Shown here: positions 30,962 through 42,650 of the stretch, one piece after another
How the letters are laid out: each line of letters begins with the position of its first letter
How positions within the stretch are numbered: position 1 is the stretch's first letter
Origin: Pictodentalium vernedei
Lineage: Eukaryota > Mollusca > Scaphopoda > Dentaliida > Dentaliidae
Direction: 5' to 3'
Length of the DNA stretch: 64,000 nt
NCBI GenBank assembly: GCA_031216915.1
Contig: CM062290.1
Location: 378,182,718 to 378,246,717 of the forward strand
Notes under the pieces: model-generated
Databases searched by the model: none
What the model was told of the DNA's origin: nothing
What the model saw: only the letters and a program-made list of their open reading frames with translations
Made by a program: the position numbers and the translations under genes

Positions 30962-31406
30962 CCAACAGTCCAAAGTTCTTTTGAAATTTCTTTGGAATTT
31001 CTTTCACGATTCAAGAACAAACCCTTTAGATTTTAACAAATGGGTAACATATAAAATCTTCCATTGGGGCAAGCATATTATTCTTGTTCGGGGAGAAGAA
31101 GAATTATCCCGCGATTCAAAACGACGTGCAAATCATCTTTATTCCATGAGAAAATAACAAACGTACCAAACTCGAACCACTTAACTGTTGTTAATACTTT
31201 GGTACGTTTGATATTTTCTCATGGAATAAAGATGATTTGCACGTCGTTTTGAATCGCGGGATAATTCTTCTTCTCCCCGAACAAGAATAATATGCTTGCC
31301 CCAATGGAAGATTTTATATGTTACCCATTTGTTAAAATCTAAAGGGTTTGTTGAAAAAACATACATAAACCCATTGAACATACGTGAAACATATATGGAC
31401 TGTTAG
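30962..31406. mobile_element. Foldback element with ~155 bp near-perfect arms
   Basis: Left arm about 31016-31171, right arm about 31199-31354 (GGTACGTTTG... to AAAGGGTTTGTT), loop only about 27 bp. Outer ends CAACAGTCC and GGACTGTT. The arms differ at few positions, so it is young or kept alike by conversion. An intron 4 transcript would form a long double-stranded hairpin. Confidence 0.8.
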
Positions 31407-31485
31407 TATCAGACAATTTGATAAGTGGAAGCCATTTCATATAAAAATACATGGAGAGATGAATCATATTAGATTACAATGCCGT

Positions 31486-31950
31486 TAACCCTTTGAATCC
31501 TGATGGTATCTTCCATGTCAGTTCAACGGAGGCAATTGGAAGAGTTCATAGTCAACATTTAATTATTTTTTCAAATGCAGCCGTGGGGTTGCACGTTGAA
31601 AACATTAATTCGTCAGCCCCATACATTAACTCAGCAGTCATCCTATTTAACCCTTTACCCAACCCAGACGATATCAAAATGTATTATTTTAAATATCATT
31701 TTTTCAAATTGTTCAAAAAATTTCAACAAAACCATATCATGTGACCCCTCGTTGGAACGAGCTCGTTCCAACGAGAGGTCACATGATATGGTTTTGTTAA
31801 ACATGTTTTGAGGAATAATATTTTTTCAACTGCTGAACTTGCATATTACGTGGGCGGATGCGGGCGATTCGTTGGGTAAAGGGTTAATGAAATCATGACG
31901 TATCATGTTCCCGGGTCGAAAAAGCGGTCTCTCGGGTTCAAAGGGGTAAA
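31486..31950. mobile_element. Possible outer element split by a family P MITE
   Basis: TTAACCCTTTGAATCC at the left and GGGTTCAAAGGGGTAAA at the right are inverted repeats outside the MITE at 31647-31887. The interior is unrecognised. Confidence 0.4.
31647..31887. mobile_element. Family P MITE, subtype A
   Basis: TTAA at both ends, central GTTGGAACGAGCTCGTTCCAAC, arms AACAAAACCATATCATG. Oriented opposite to the copy at 20082. Confidence 0.85.
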
Positions 31951-32745
31951 TGTCTTTTCTACTCAACAATTATTTAAGAGTTTTGAAACAGGCACAAAAG
32001 AAGCTAGTAAGCTGGCAGTCTGTGGTCATTGTTACATCCAGGTGAAGATTTGCAATTTGTTTGTTCTTTGACTTCAGAAATTGTAGATGTTTGTGGTGAA
32101 CGTTTAGTATCAGCTTTTGATGAGCCATAGTTTTGAACCTAAAACGAAATCTCTTATTCGTTTCACAAAAAAACTATTAGCCCTGTTTTCTGTGACCTCT
32201 CGGATGAACAGTTAAACCATTGTCAAAACAGTTGCTGCATTTCACTGAACCCCCCCCCCCCCCAAAAAAAAAAAAAAAAAAAGAACAGGAAAACAACCTC
32301 AACAACTGTGTAATGATGCAATTATCTTCGATTTCAGTCGTTCTCTGTTAAAGCCCTGTCAGTCCTGTTTGCCTAACAAATATTTCACAAAATATCAAAT
32401 ACATTTAACATCAATATAAATGACTTCACTAGTCTGTGGCTGACACGATTTTAGCAAAAATAGAGTTTAAAGACCCCAAGTGGCATATCACCCACTCGTC
32501 CATTGCATCACTTCTACACGTTTTGAACGTTTGATATGATTGGTCGGTAGCGCCGAACTTTAGAGATAAGTTTCCAACCTGTCGTCTAGTGGGATGTTAG
32601 ACTGCACTTCCAAATTGTTACCAGGAAACAATTTGGGCTCCACGCCTAAAGACTGTTTCTATGCTGTGCAATAGGAAAACGACGAAACCTCATCATGTCA
32701 CAAATAATGACTTCAAACTATTGTAGCAGAGTATTTATATTACAG
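31950..32745. other. Intron 4 remainder
   Basis: Only a run of C then A at 32249-32282 stands out. Confidence 0.3.
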
Positions 32746-32869
32746 ATACAAGAGAGAAGAGCGTGATACTAAATGCCATAAAACTATGGGAGGATTTCAC
32801 ATGCATTGATTTTGTAGAGAAAAGTTCCAATTCGCGAGATTATGTTAACATTGGCAGAGGACGTGGAGG
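32746..32869 (+). CDS. Astacin exon 5: catalytic domain, first part
   Basis: Acceptor TTACAG, donor GTAAGC, phase 1 to 2. Encodes ILNAIKLWEDFTCIDF and YVNIGRGRGG. The Cys in TCIDF is the first of four conserved astacin cysteines. Confidence 0.9.
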
Positions 32870-34150
32870 GTAAGCTAATGACTGTAGTATTCGCCTATAA
32901 ATTTTCACTTGAACTTAGATTGGGAGTGAAAGTGCCAATATAAAATCGCATCTAATGTCTTCATCACTAGACGATCTCGAGAGGTCGAGATTAGCAGCGT
33001 TTTTCTATCAAAAGAAAAAATAAATGGCGAACTTTTCGGAAAGGTGTGTTCGCTTTATAACTGAGATGTTTTCGAAAAAGGTTAATACAAAATGGCGATG
33101 TGACACCCGTTTCTTATTCCCAGTTCCTTATTCGACATTCATTATCAACCGATAAAATCGTCAGGCACATGGTCAAGTTGTAGAATGCCACTTGTACACC
33201 TCACTTGACTGTAAATTACTCAACTGGGATTCTTGGTTGTCACAAATTCTAACTACAAATCAATATTCGGGGGCGGGGGTGGGAGGGGGGGGGGGGGGGT
33301 GGGTAATACTAGTCGATCAATGTTTAAAGGATTTTTACTACTTTTTCGTCTAAAATCTCCATATTCTGGCCAGATTCTAAACATGTTTGGAAAAATTCCA
33401 CTTGCGCCCAGACTGAAATTTCGAACGTCAATTTATGGCTTCGAATTTCCAAATATTGCAATATTAAGGAATGATGGGTGGGGGACCCCGCCTCACCCAC
33501 ACCCGTTGCGACGTCCACGACCTTCACAGATCGTACGATACAGAAATTGCAACATCTGGAAAACTTCATTGCCTCGTGATCTTCTAAAAAATCCAAAAAG
33601 TAACACTGTAATTAATTATTGGAAAAATCTATGATAATCAATTATTGATAGAGTTGAATTATTGAATATCTTGTGAATTTTGAAGACAGTATTACAGGGG
33701 AATCCTGTTAATTGAATAGCCACTTTGTCAATGGAAATTATTAAATTAACAGGAGTATTCAATAAACAGAGATTGTGTCACTTTCCTATATTCTAGAGAT
33801 AAACTTCGCATTTATTCTATTATATCTTGTTTGACAGAGCTCCATGAGCTCTGTCAAACAATATATAATAGATTAAAGCCTGTATTGGATGTACGGAGGC
33901 CAAATAGATCTATAAGCAAAGGAAAATTGGAGAGAGTCAGGGTAATGTCTCAGTAGGTTACAAGGTTTCTTAGTCAATTGACAGGAGTTTACTCTATGAC
34001 CAACCTTCAATTACCAGGTCAAAGTTGTACTGGAGGTATAGTAAATGGCCTTGTGTTGGGAAATTATATTCAATTAACAGGGTTATTCAGTTAAGATATA
34101 TCCAATTAAGTGGGCTTCACTGTATCATTATAGTGTTCTTTCTGTTACAG
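32870..34150. other. Intron 5
   Basis: Contains a G-rich stretch at 33268-33303 (several runs of G) and an H1 core at 33812-33880. No other feature recognised. Confidence 0.4.
33812..33880. mobile_element. Palindromic MITE family H1, copy 4 (core)
   Basis: ATATCTTGTTTGACAGAGCTC with its complement six bases on. The outer GATGTC ends are not found. Confidence 0.6.
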
Positions 34151-34217
34151 GTGTTACTCTTATGTTGGTAGTATTGGTGGATCACAGGAGATTGGTCTTA
34201 GTAGAGGATGTGTCTCT
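34151..34217 (+). CDS. Astacin exon 6: catalytic domain, second part
   Basis: Acceptor TTACAG, donor GTAAGT, phase 2 to 0. Encodes GCYSYVGSIGGSQEIGLSRG then CVS, the highly conserved strand with conserved cysteines 2 and 3. Confidence 0.92.
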
Positions 34218-34827
34218 GTAAGTATGAATGGATAATAAAAGACTTTTTGACTCCACAGATCACTCATTCTGTATAGTGCCATGATAGGAACTAATCTTTA
34301 AAATATCAAATATCAGATCAAAAGACAATGAATTTATTCAGAATATTGTTAATACAATTCATTTTAAGTCATACAGATGCACAATTAAAAATGAATATTA
34401 ATTCATGCATATTAACCCCCCTCCCCCCAGCGCGACAAATTGGACCCACAGCGAAAACATAAAATGTGATTAACGAAAATCATCTTCGAACCATTATCGT
34501 TTTCCTGACACGTCTAACGCAGGCAATGGCGTGAATAAATATGAGTTTAACTTTTATACCGCCTTTTACCAAGCTGGAATCCTGTGAGACATTGTGCTGT
34601 GTTCGAGACTATACGGACAACTCTAAAGTTTTCCGAAGTCGGTCCGACGGGAGTTGCCTAGCACTGAATGTTCTGCTTGGTCTGCCGCACAAATTCACTG
34701 AGCAACTTTCTACTTTTTGAATTCAGGTCTTATCACGACCCTGTAAGAGAAAAACGACTGGTTCAGAGGTTTAATTAATAGCATATCTGTCCATTGACTA
34801 CCATATTGCCGTTTTTGTCTCGGTTGT

Positions 34828-35077
34828 TTAACCCTTTACCTAACATGAAAAGCAGACGACACTTGCAAAAAAAATTCTTGAATAACTAATTTTTTTCATT
34901 TTTTGTCTCAGAAACATAGGTTATGACCCCTCATTGGAACGAGCTCGACGAGCTCGTTCCAATGAGGGGTCAAAACCTGTTTTTGAGACAAAAAATGAAA
35001 AAAATAATGAAAATTAATTGGCGATTTTTGAGAATAGCGCTGGCCGGTTTTGGCCGTTACGTTGGGTAAAGGGTTAA
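34828..35077. mobile_element. Family P MITE, subtype B
   Basis: TTAA at both ends, full central palindrome, one arm slightly changed. Its right TTAA (35074-35077) is directly followed by another CCCTTTACG, possibly the remnant of an adjacent insertion using the same TTAA. Confidence 0.85.
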
Positions 35078-35355
35078 CCCTTTACGTGCCGTTGAAGGAT
35101 ATTCCTGCCCAGGACAGGAAATCACCTGCCACTAAAGTAAATAAAATTTGACAACACCTAACCAAATTTTCACTTACAAATTGTAATTACTTTTTGACCA
35201 CGATTTCTTGAGTCGAACTTTAATGAATTTTTAATCAAATCTAGTGAAGCAGCCATGACTAGTTTTGATAAAAATATTTTCAAATACTCAGCAGGTTAAG
35301 AATTAATATTTACACACGGAGTTGATGTTTTTAATTTAAGTATTCACTCTTTCAG

Positions 35356-35554
35356 AAACGAACAGTAATTCATGAACTTGGACACGCTTTAGGTCTGTTC
35401 CACCATCAGTCACGACCAGACAGAGACACGTTCGTCCAAATTCTATTTGCAAACATTCAAAAAAACTTTTTTGCGCCAGTTTGAGAAGGATATGTCTGTC
35501 GATTCGTCCAACGCGAAATACGACTACAGAAGTGTTATGCACTACGGAAAATCG
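35356..35554 (+). pseudogene. Astacin exon 7: zinc-binding site and Met-turn, with one frameshift
   Basis: Acceptor TTTCAG, donor GTAAGT. Encodes the zinc site [19 protein letters not shown], where the family has HE instead of HH after GLF. Reading then stops at a TGA near 35482 unless shifted by one base. The other frame resumes with [19 protein letters not shown] and MHYGKS, the Met-turn with the Tyr zinc ligand. The likely break is the run of six T before GCGCC. Exon length (199) is one more than phase requires, consistent with one extra base. Confidence 0.85.
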
Positions 35555-36656
35555 GTAAGTTGGAACTAGGTTTGTTTGTTTGTTTTAGATAGGTAGATAT
35601 TTTTTATTGAACTGTATAAACTGGCATCAAACGCAAATACATCCAGTGAAAAAATACAAGTTACCTAATAACAGTCTATTTACACCGTAGGGAGATAACA
35701 TAGCCATATTGACTGTTTACCTGACATTTCACCCCAACACCGCAAAGTGATCGAAAACAACTTTCATTAAAACTTTCATTAAACTTTCGATGTTTCCAAG
35801 CTGCAGACCGCAGAACCAAAGACTACAAATTGAACACTCAAACGATAGATTCAGCTGAAAGACTTGGTGATCTCACAGATAGTTTGTGGTTGACGATATT
35901 ACCTGAGGTTTTTTCATAAGTAATAAAGCAGGTTAACTAGGAAAGTTGAGGAAAGTATTCTGACTGGGCAAGTAAAAAAATATTGAGTTAAAATTCTAGA
36001 TACCCGCAAAATTATCTACGGTATGGGCCAAGTCTCTTATATAGATACTGTTTGTGTTTAAAATTACGTCTATGACTATTTTGTCCCCGTGATTAAGTGG
36101 AATCCGATAACGCGGATGGGCTTGGGGCCTCATATACATTGTTTTCCTGCAATTACTATCTCGGGCAGTCAAGACAGTACGGGTTATTGGATTTTATCTT
36201 ATACCTGTTGAAGATATAGCCCATGTGTTATAGATTATCTATAACACATACCCCTACGTCATATACATTGGAGAACGGACTATAGTCTTTTTCTATATTA
36301 TAATATAATGATGACATTCGCAAAATTGTTTATAAATCGTGTCAAATCTGGTGAAATTGATTATCAAACATATTTTTGTCATAAATCATAAGAATTGAGG
36401 CGTAAGTATATTTTCTGTAATACTTTCCCAGTTACAGGGCCACTTTCTAAGGGGAACTATCCTCTATCATTCACTTGAATTTGTAGCCTTGTTACGCACC
36501 AACAGCTTTTCCGGGCACATCACATGTATTCATGCCCAACGAGAGAAAGCAGTCGACTCCACTCCAGATGAGTCGACATTTTGACACGAAATCATCACCC
36601 AAACCCCTTTAAAAATGCAGAGAAGAACAAAAATGGTCGGTATAAGATAAATACAA
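35555..36656. other. Intron 7, first part
   Basis: No exon recognised. A small hairpin ATGTGTTATAGATTATCTATAACACAT sits at 36219-36250. Confidence 0.35.
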
Positions 36657-36790
36657 CAATACCATAGTGTGTTTTGATATGTTTGATATCTCAATTCGTT
36701 GAAAGTGAGTTTTTTTCGCTCGGCAAGCCTCGCGAAAAAAACTCACTTTCAACTCGTTGAGATATCAAACATATCAAAACTATGGTATTA
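36657..36790. mobile_element. Palindromic MITE with arms of about 60 bp
   Basis: AATACCATAG...CGTTGAAAGTGAGTTTTTTTCG pairs with CGCGAAAAAAACTCACTTTCAACG...CTATGGTATT. The loop is around GCTCGGCAAGCCT. Confidence 0.7.
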
Positions 36791-36922
36791 TCGTATATGA
36801 ATGCTTTCTTGATACGAGGATAGCACGAGAATATGTGACGGTAGGATAGCCATGTTAAGAAACAATGAAGAAACAAATAACATTTTGGGTGCACTTGTGC
36901 CCTTGTGTTTAAGAGACATCTA

Positions 36923-37045
36923 CAGTACGCGGAGAGTGGATTGTAACAAAATCACCTGTGGAGTGGAGTTATCACCCAAAGCATCTCTATCAAATTCTGT
37001 ACATATGGACAAAAAACGTAAGCAATGTTTCTGCCAATGGACCTA
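36923..37045. mobile_element. Half copy of MITE family T (TA-flanked, Tc1/mariner-type ends)
   Basis: CAGTACGCGGAGAGTGGATTG after TA, then the left half of family T up to CAATGGACC. The right half is missing. Full copies lie at 39108, 45248 and 46903. Confidence 0.65.
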
Positions 37046-37447
37046 AATTGTGTACAATACTGGAATGGTTATAAGACGCGTAAGCATGAAGAGTCACTGA
37101 AAAGTGCAAACATTCTGACGAGTTATGTCTGATCATGAACTAAATTCTGATTGAATGTATAACTTTGTCCTTATCCCTGGCTGTTGAACAGACAACGTTT
37201 GGGAAAACCATTTGCACTCCTTCCCTGGGCTGACAGTTTTCCAACTGCTACCCGTAATTTTCAATCACCTTTGGGTTCTAGAATTGGAAATCGTCTCTTG
37301 AATTCTTGTGCTTTAGCAATGTGGATGTCTCCTCGTTGCATGCAAGGCATGAAATAGTGATTTCAGTTAGAAACAACCATGAAATATGGAACACTAAATG
37401 TCTGTTATAAACGGTTGAGGCTTACAGTTTCTAAATATTGGAAATTT

Positions 37448-37680
37448 GGGCCCGGATTGGGAGGGGGGGGGAGCACCCCTATCGCCATGTCCCTGTGTGA
37501 AATGCTGAAATACGTAGGGTCTACACATTACTTGAATAACTATTTTGTTCATTTTGTCTCCACGACATAGCCTTTGACTCATTTGAGTGTGGAGTGAGTT
37601 CTGCAGCTTTGTTTGAATATATATATGTGTGTGGGGGGGGGGGGGGGGGGGGCTGGGGACTGGGGGGGGGGGGGGGGTGT
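37448..37680. repeat. G-rich tracts in intron 7
   Basis: Nine G at about 37451 and, at 37627-37678, several long G runs separated by short spacers (GGCTGGGGACTGGGGG). Capable of quadruplex formation on the plus strand, though an ordinary mononucleotide expansion is equally likely. Confidence 0.6.
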
Positions 37681-37793
37681 CATAAACTATGTTTTAGAGG
37701 CATACAATTCAAAATTAGTAAAATTTGAATGCCTATTTTTTGAATTGCTCTGGCCGCATATGATACTTATAATAAATAAAGAGCAAATGATTT

Positions 37794-38044
37794 TTAACCA
37801 TTTACCAAACGCAACGGCCCAAACCGACCAGAGCTATTCACAAATATCGCCAATAATTTTCATCCTTTTTTTCATTTTTTGTCTCAAAAACATAGATTAT
37901 GACCCGTCTTTGGAACGAGCTCGTCCAGCGCGTTCTAAAGTCGGGTCATAACCTGTATTTTTGAGACAAAAAATGAAAATAAAAAGTTATTCAAAAATTT
38001 TGTTTGCAAGTGTCGTCTGCTTTTCATGTTAGGTAAAGGGTTAA
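37794..38044. mobile_element. Family P MITE, subtype B, diverged
   Basis: TTAA at both ends; centre changed to GGAACGAGCTCGTCCAGCGC. Confidence 0.8.
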
Positions 38045-38641
38045 AATGCAATTGATTAGAACCATAATAATAAAACTGGTGTCCTCAAATGTAATCTAGA
38101 AATTGCTTATGGAACGCGAGCGTCAAAACATCCCGGGCAGAGCTAATGGGAATTGAAAAATATACGATCTCCCGACCACATCCCAAGTGAATTTTCAAGT
38201 GGACGAAATATACGAAACAATGCGGATGTCTCCTGGCGTTCCCATTGCCTATTTATATTTGGTGCGATTGCAAATATTATTTTGTTGGGGTCGAAAAAAA
38301 TTCCCACGCGATGTCTGAATTCATTACCTTGGTCGAAACCAATCGAAAAGGTAATGTTATGTACACAGAAAACGAACAAGACGGACAGACATAAACAAGA
38401 GAGAGAACAGATTTAACCCATATCTACAAAATGTTATGAAAGTGGAATGTTGTTATTGTGTTATTGTTTGTGATACATCACCCATCCCCACCTACTCTAA
38501 AATAATTGTGTATCAGCTGGTGTCTTGTAATCTGTTCCGAATCAAAATTCTTACCTCGAATAAACTTCTCCATTCTTCATAAAATCTTTTCTCTATCAAA
38601 CATTATCGACACAAAGTTGCTAGGCGTTCAAGTGATCCATA

Positions 38642-38716
38642 ACTATTTATTTATTGGGGTTTAACGACACTTTCGACAGCCAGGGTTACCTCGTATCGGA
38701 GATCCGTAACTTCCTT
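38642..38716 (-). mobile_element. SINE 3' fragment, minus strand
   Basis: TATTTATTGGGGTTTAACGACACTTTCGACAGCCAGGG matches the tail region of the tRNA-headed SINE. It lies 80 bp before exon 8. Confidence 0.7.
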
Positions 38717-38796
38717 TAAATTTTACAGAAATTATAATAAGTAATTTCATATCGTTCGTGTTTTATTTTTCAATTCTTTCATTTTCGTTGTTTCAG

Positions 38797-38929
38797 TACT
38801 TTTCCAAAAATGGCCAGAATACGATCAGAACCAAAGACCCCAATTACCAAGATATAATTGGTCGGGCTCCACAAATGAGTTTTGTCGATGCCAAGATTGT
38901 GAATGCCATGTACAAATGTGGAGAGAGGA
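38797..38929 (+). CDS. Astacin exon 8: end of catalytic domain
   Basis: Acceptor TTTCAG, donor GTAAGT, phase 0 to 1. Encodes YFSKNGQNTIRTKDPNYQD, IIGRAPQMSFVDAKIVNAMY and KCGER. It matches the typical astacin ending (IGQRxxLSxxDIxxINxxYxC), and the Cys is the fourth conserved one. Confidence 0.92.
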
Positions 38930-39107
38930 GTAAGTTGGATCTTGAATTATTAAAACAAAAACTAGGTTACAAGCCATTAATATCCAGCGTGGTGTAGTAT
39001 CAGCTCAAAACATTCTTAAAGATTCGATGCCATTTCATTTCACAAAGTCTTGTTAATTCTTTCTTCTCGTTGACGACTATACAATTCCTCCCCAAAACAC
39101 AATGATA

Positions 39108-39294
39108 CAGTACGTGGAGAGTGGATTGTAACTAAATCACCCGCCGAGTGGAGTTATCACCGGGTTGAACCCGGAGGTCCATGGACTGAAACTTTGCTTG
39201 GGCTGGTTATGCTTTGCAACAAATTTGGAATTATTGGTTGGGTGGAATCCCCACTCTGCGGGTGATTTAGTGATAATACACTCTCCACGTACTG
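39108..39294. mobile_element. MITE family T, copy with internal deletion
   Basis: CAGTACGTGGAGAGTG and complement CACTCTCCACGTACTG, flanked by TA on both sides, the target of Tc1/mariner elements. The inner hairpin GGGTTGAACCCGGAGGTCC is partly deleted. Confidence 0.8.
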
Positions 39295-39561
39295 TAAATA
39301 CAGGTTATTACAACAGTCAATGAATCAATCGGGATCGTCATCTTAAATGTTTCCCGACAAGATCACAGTACTATGGCGATCCAATCGAGAACGCTTTGGC
39401 GAACACAGTTCCGTATTCATCTTATGATTTATTTTGCCTCCACATTAATGAACACATTTGAGGATAGAATAATATTACGACGACAATGATAATGATTATT
39501 CGAATAGAATAAACGAATGATCTAGATCATAACTGCTAATGCTATCACTTGTGAATAGAAC

Positions 39562-39737
39562 AATAACATGATTTTGAAGGGCATTACAGTGTATTAACGG
39601 CTCAACAGAAATGGTTAACAGCCCAAGAGTTTATTAGCGGCCCGCGACGAAGTCGAGGGCCGCTAATAAGCTCAAGGGCTGTTAACCATTTCTGTTGAGC
39701 CGTTGATACACTGTAATGCCCGACAAAGTCATGTTAA
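39562..39737. mobile_element. Palindromic MITE
   Basis: Arms AACATGATTTTG...GGGCATTACAGTGTATTAACG and the complement near 39700-39735. Core GGCCCGCGACGAAGTCGAGGGCC. Confidence 0.7.
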
Positions 39738-40193
39738 TTCTATTATTGCCACTTTCGTACATCGGGTACATTACAATTAAATTATATGGGAAATAAGATA
39801 AATAAATGAAGTTTGACATTTTGGAATTAAAAAACAGCGACACTATCGTCTGATTTGTTGACAAACAAACCGGGTAACATGACTATCGTCTGATCAGTCT
39901 ACGGCGAAATTTGGGAAGTTAGATGATGAAATATATCTTCGAAATACGAACTTTAGGCAAGGAGTTTATTCATCAAAGATGTCATTACTTACTTTGTGCG
40001 TATCGCTTCCTATATTTGATACATTATCTATCGTGACTCAAAGGGAAACACTTGAAACAAATGTGTTAATTGTGTTTACAAATTAAAAAAATCCGAATTG
40101 AATTTCGATCCCAATGGAAATCTGGGAAAAATATTGTTGATCGGCTGAGAGATGTGACGTCATTGTCTATATTTAGATGTGTCGGGCTGTTAT

Positions 40194-40240
40194 TGACGTG
40201 TTGGGCTGTTATAGTCAATAACAGCCCAACACGTCACATG
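40194..40240. repeat. Short hairpin TGACGTGTTGGGCTGTTAT and complement
   Basis: Arms of 19-20 bp with a 5-8 bp loop. Confidence 0.6.
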
Positions 40241-41379
40241 ACTTGTACTTGTTGAGCATTACGAGGTTTCAACGCCCGGTAAAACATTGTTAATGTGCTA
40301 GGAACGCCCGCAAAAGTGGTAATAATATGGACTTTACATCGTAAGCAACCTTTTATATATTTTCCGCTTGATAGTGGCCAAGCGGCCGAAAATTTGTGGA
40401 TAGAAGAGTGATGATATTATTTATAATACCCAAGTTCCCTTCGGAGTCCCTACTGTGATAGACTCTGAAAACTTTCAGTTATTCAAGAATTTAAGAATTA
40501 AAATATATAGCCTATATTCGCGGTGTACATGAAGTCCGATTCATACGCATCTTCCGATATCATTTTTGTGTCCGATTTCTGTCAACAGCACTATAGAATC
40601 TCCCCGCAGAAGACAAACCCGCAAACAATTTGCATGTTAGATATTATTAATAGCGTTTTTCGTGTCCTGATTCAGTCGTAATTTTGAAATGTTTTAATGG
40701 TGGAATTTCTGTCCTCTGCTGTATTTATTACGTCACCAGGAACCAATCCTATAAAGCTTTTTCAAATGTATTTCTAGAATTAGATTTTCTACCTACTAAT
40801 ATAACTGACTAAAATGAATCGTTTGCGTTTTAAAAGATATAGCAATTTGCCAAGTGGCTAAAATGCTAATGGTTCATTTCAACCCATTTAAAGTCATAAC
40901 TGGAAAATGCAATTCTACAAAATACACCTATAAAAGTTTTATAGTATTAGCCCCTGGCAGATCGCAATATTGTGGGGATCCAATCGAGAACGATTTTGCG
41001 ATCATAGTTCTGTACTCATCTGATTTATTTGGTTTTCAAATTAAATTACATATGTGTGAACACAGTATAATGATGAAAATGTTGATGATTATAAGAATAT
41101 GAATGCTTAGTAATGGCGTTAACATTACATAAAATGGAAGTTGCAGACAACAGTACCTAAGCGCATTCACAAATTAAAAAAAATCCAGTTTTGTCTTTCA
41201 ATCCATGACATTTGACCAAACATTGAAACGGGTTAAACAAGTTGTTTCGAGCGAGGGACATAAGTTACAGCCTGCAACAAAGTAATCAATTTTCAGTTAA
41301 GATTTTATATTCATCAGATAGTTGCATCTAAGCACTTAATTCTACGAACTGCACCTCAGAAGAAATCAGCGACAGTGCT

Positions 41380-41670
41380 TGTCTTTTTCAAGTTTCTCGG
41401 ATGCCATAGAATTAAGAAAGGACGCTGGTTTTGTTTACATTGGCATGGCGGGGGTTCGAACCCACGCCGAGAGAGTTTCCTTCGGAGAGTTTCCTTCGGC
41501 ACCAACCGCCTAGCGAAACTATACTGAACCACGCACACCACTCGGTCTGTCGGTGGCCGAGTGGTGTGCGTGGTTCAGTATAGTTTCGCTAGGCGGTTGG
41601 TGCCGAAGGAAACTCTCTCGGCGTGGGTTCGAACCCCCGCCATGCCAATGTAAGATTTTATAGTTTGAGG
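41380..41670. repeat. Head-to-head palindrome of a tRNA-like sequence
   Basis: The right arm (41553-41648) has GGTGGCCGAGTGGTGTGCG (box A-like) and GTGGGTTCGAACCCCCGCC (box B-like), separated by about 60 bp. The left arm is its reverse complement, with an extra repeat of GAGTTTCCTTCGG. A single-arm, decayed relative on the minus strand lies at 43578-43800. It looks like a Ser/Leu-type tRNA-derived SINE head, inverted on itself. Confidence 0.65.
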
Positions 41671-41768
41671 TTTCTAGGATGCGAACTGATCTGGTAAAGG
41701 ATTACACTTGGCATTACTTCATTATCGCTTTTTATTTGTTGTATTTTTGAGTCTTGTCAGTCGAATGA

Positions 41769-42209
41769 ATATTTATTTATTTATTTATTATTTATTTATA
41801 ATTATTTATTATTTATTATTTATTTATTTATTTATTATTTATTTATAATTATTTATTATTTATTCATTTATTTATTGAGGTTTAACGTCACTTTCGACAG
41901 CCAGGGTCACCTCGTGTTGGACACTTTTACAGATAGAGGAAGCCAGAGTACCCGGAGAGAACCACCAAGCAGCGAAGAGCAACTGTCAGATTCCCCAATG
42001 TACTAACTCCGTACAAGCAGGATTAGCATTGGTTGTAGGCAAGTGCGCCATCGACATACAGTAAGCCTTAGTAGACAACGCCACCCGTCCCACGTGGGCA
42101 ATCAAGGTGCCTTGCCTAAAGACACAACCAAGTCACCGCTTGTCAGGCTCGAACCGTGAACATTTCGGTTTGAAGCCTGATGCCCTAACCACTGAACCAC
42201 CGCGCTCCC
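41769..42209 (-). mobile_element. tRNA-headed SINE (copy S4), minus strand, with expanded tail
   Basis: Full head, body and a long ATTT-type tail (41769-41880). AGTCGAATGA flanks both sides (41759-41768, 42210-42219). The head contains GGAGCGCGGTGGTTCAGTGG. Confidence 0.85.
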
Positions 42210-42242
42210 AGTCGAATGATTAGATACACAACGAAGATCATA

Positions 42243-42650
42243 CACTGTAAAAAATATAGGTTCCCTTTAGAACCAAAACTGGCTCTAATCTTGTCCCTGA
42301 GATGGAACCAGTTCTGTTTAAACAGTATTTATTTCAAATCAAATAAATTTACCAAGATTAGCATTCAATTTTAACAGAATATTACATGAACGGAAGTAGA
42401 TTCAACAATAAACTTGGAGCTTATTCAACGCAGTCGCCAAACATTTTGAAACAAAGGAGATATGAACACTTGGCATATCGAACCAGTTTTGATTCTGTAT
42501 AGAACCAAAACTGGTTCGATATGCCAACTTTCCATATTTCCTTTGCTTAATAATGATTTGAGACAACCTCGTATAAGCTCTGAACTTACGGCTGAAACCC
42601 CCTCTATTTATGTTTAATTCTGTTAATATTTAATGTTAATCTTTATAAAT
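42243..42650. mobile_element. CACTG-ended element, truncated copy
   Basis: CACTGTAAAAAATATAGG and GAACCAAAACTGG at left. It follows the full copy at 51801-52312 through the centre (TTCGATATGCCAAC), then loses the right end. Confidence 0.7.

Larger units (their letters stand above)
39355..41215. repeat. Duplicated intron 8 segment
   Basis: About 39360-39560 (GATCCAATCGAGAACGCTTTGG, TGATTTATTTTGCCTCC) recurs in changed form at about 40950-41110. Another piece (TTTACAAATTAAAAAAATCC, 40075) recurs at 41171. So a segment of about 1.5 kb was duplicated in tandem and has since diverged. Confidence 0.5.

Noticed and set aside
33233-33634. A 133-codon ORF in intron 5
   Set aside because: It starts in a G-rich run, has no domain and shows no splice logic with the protease gene.
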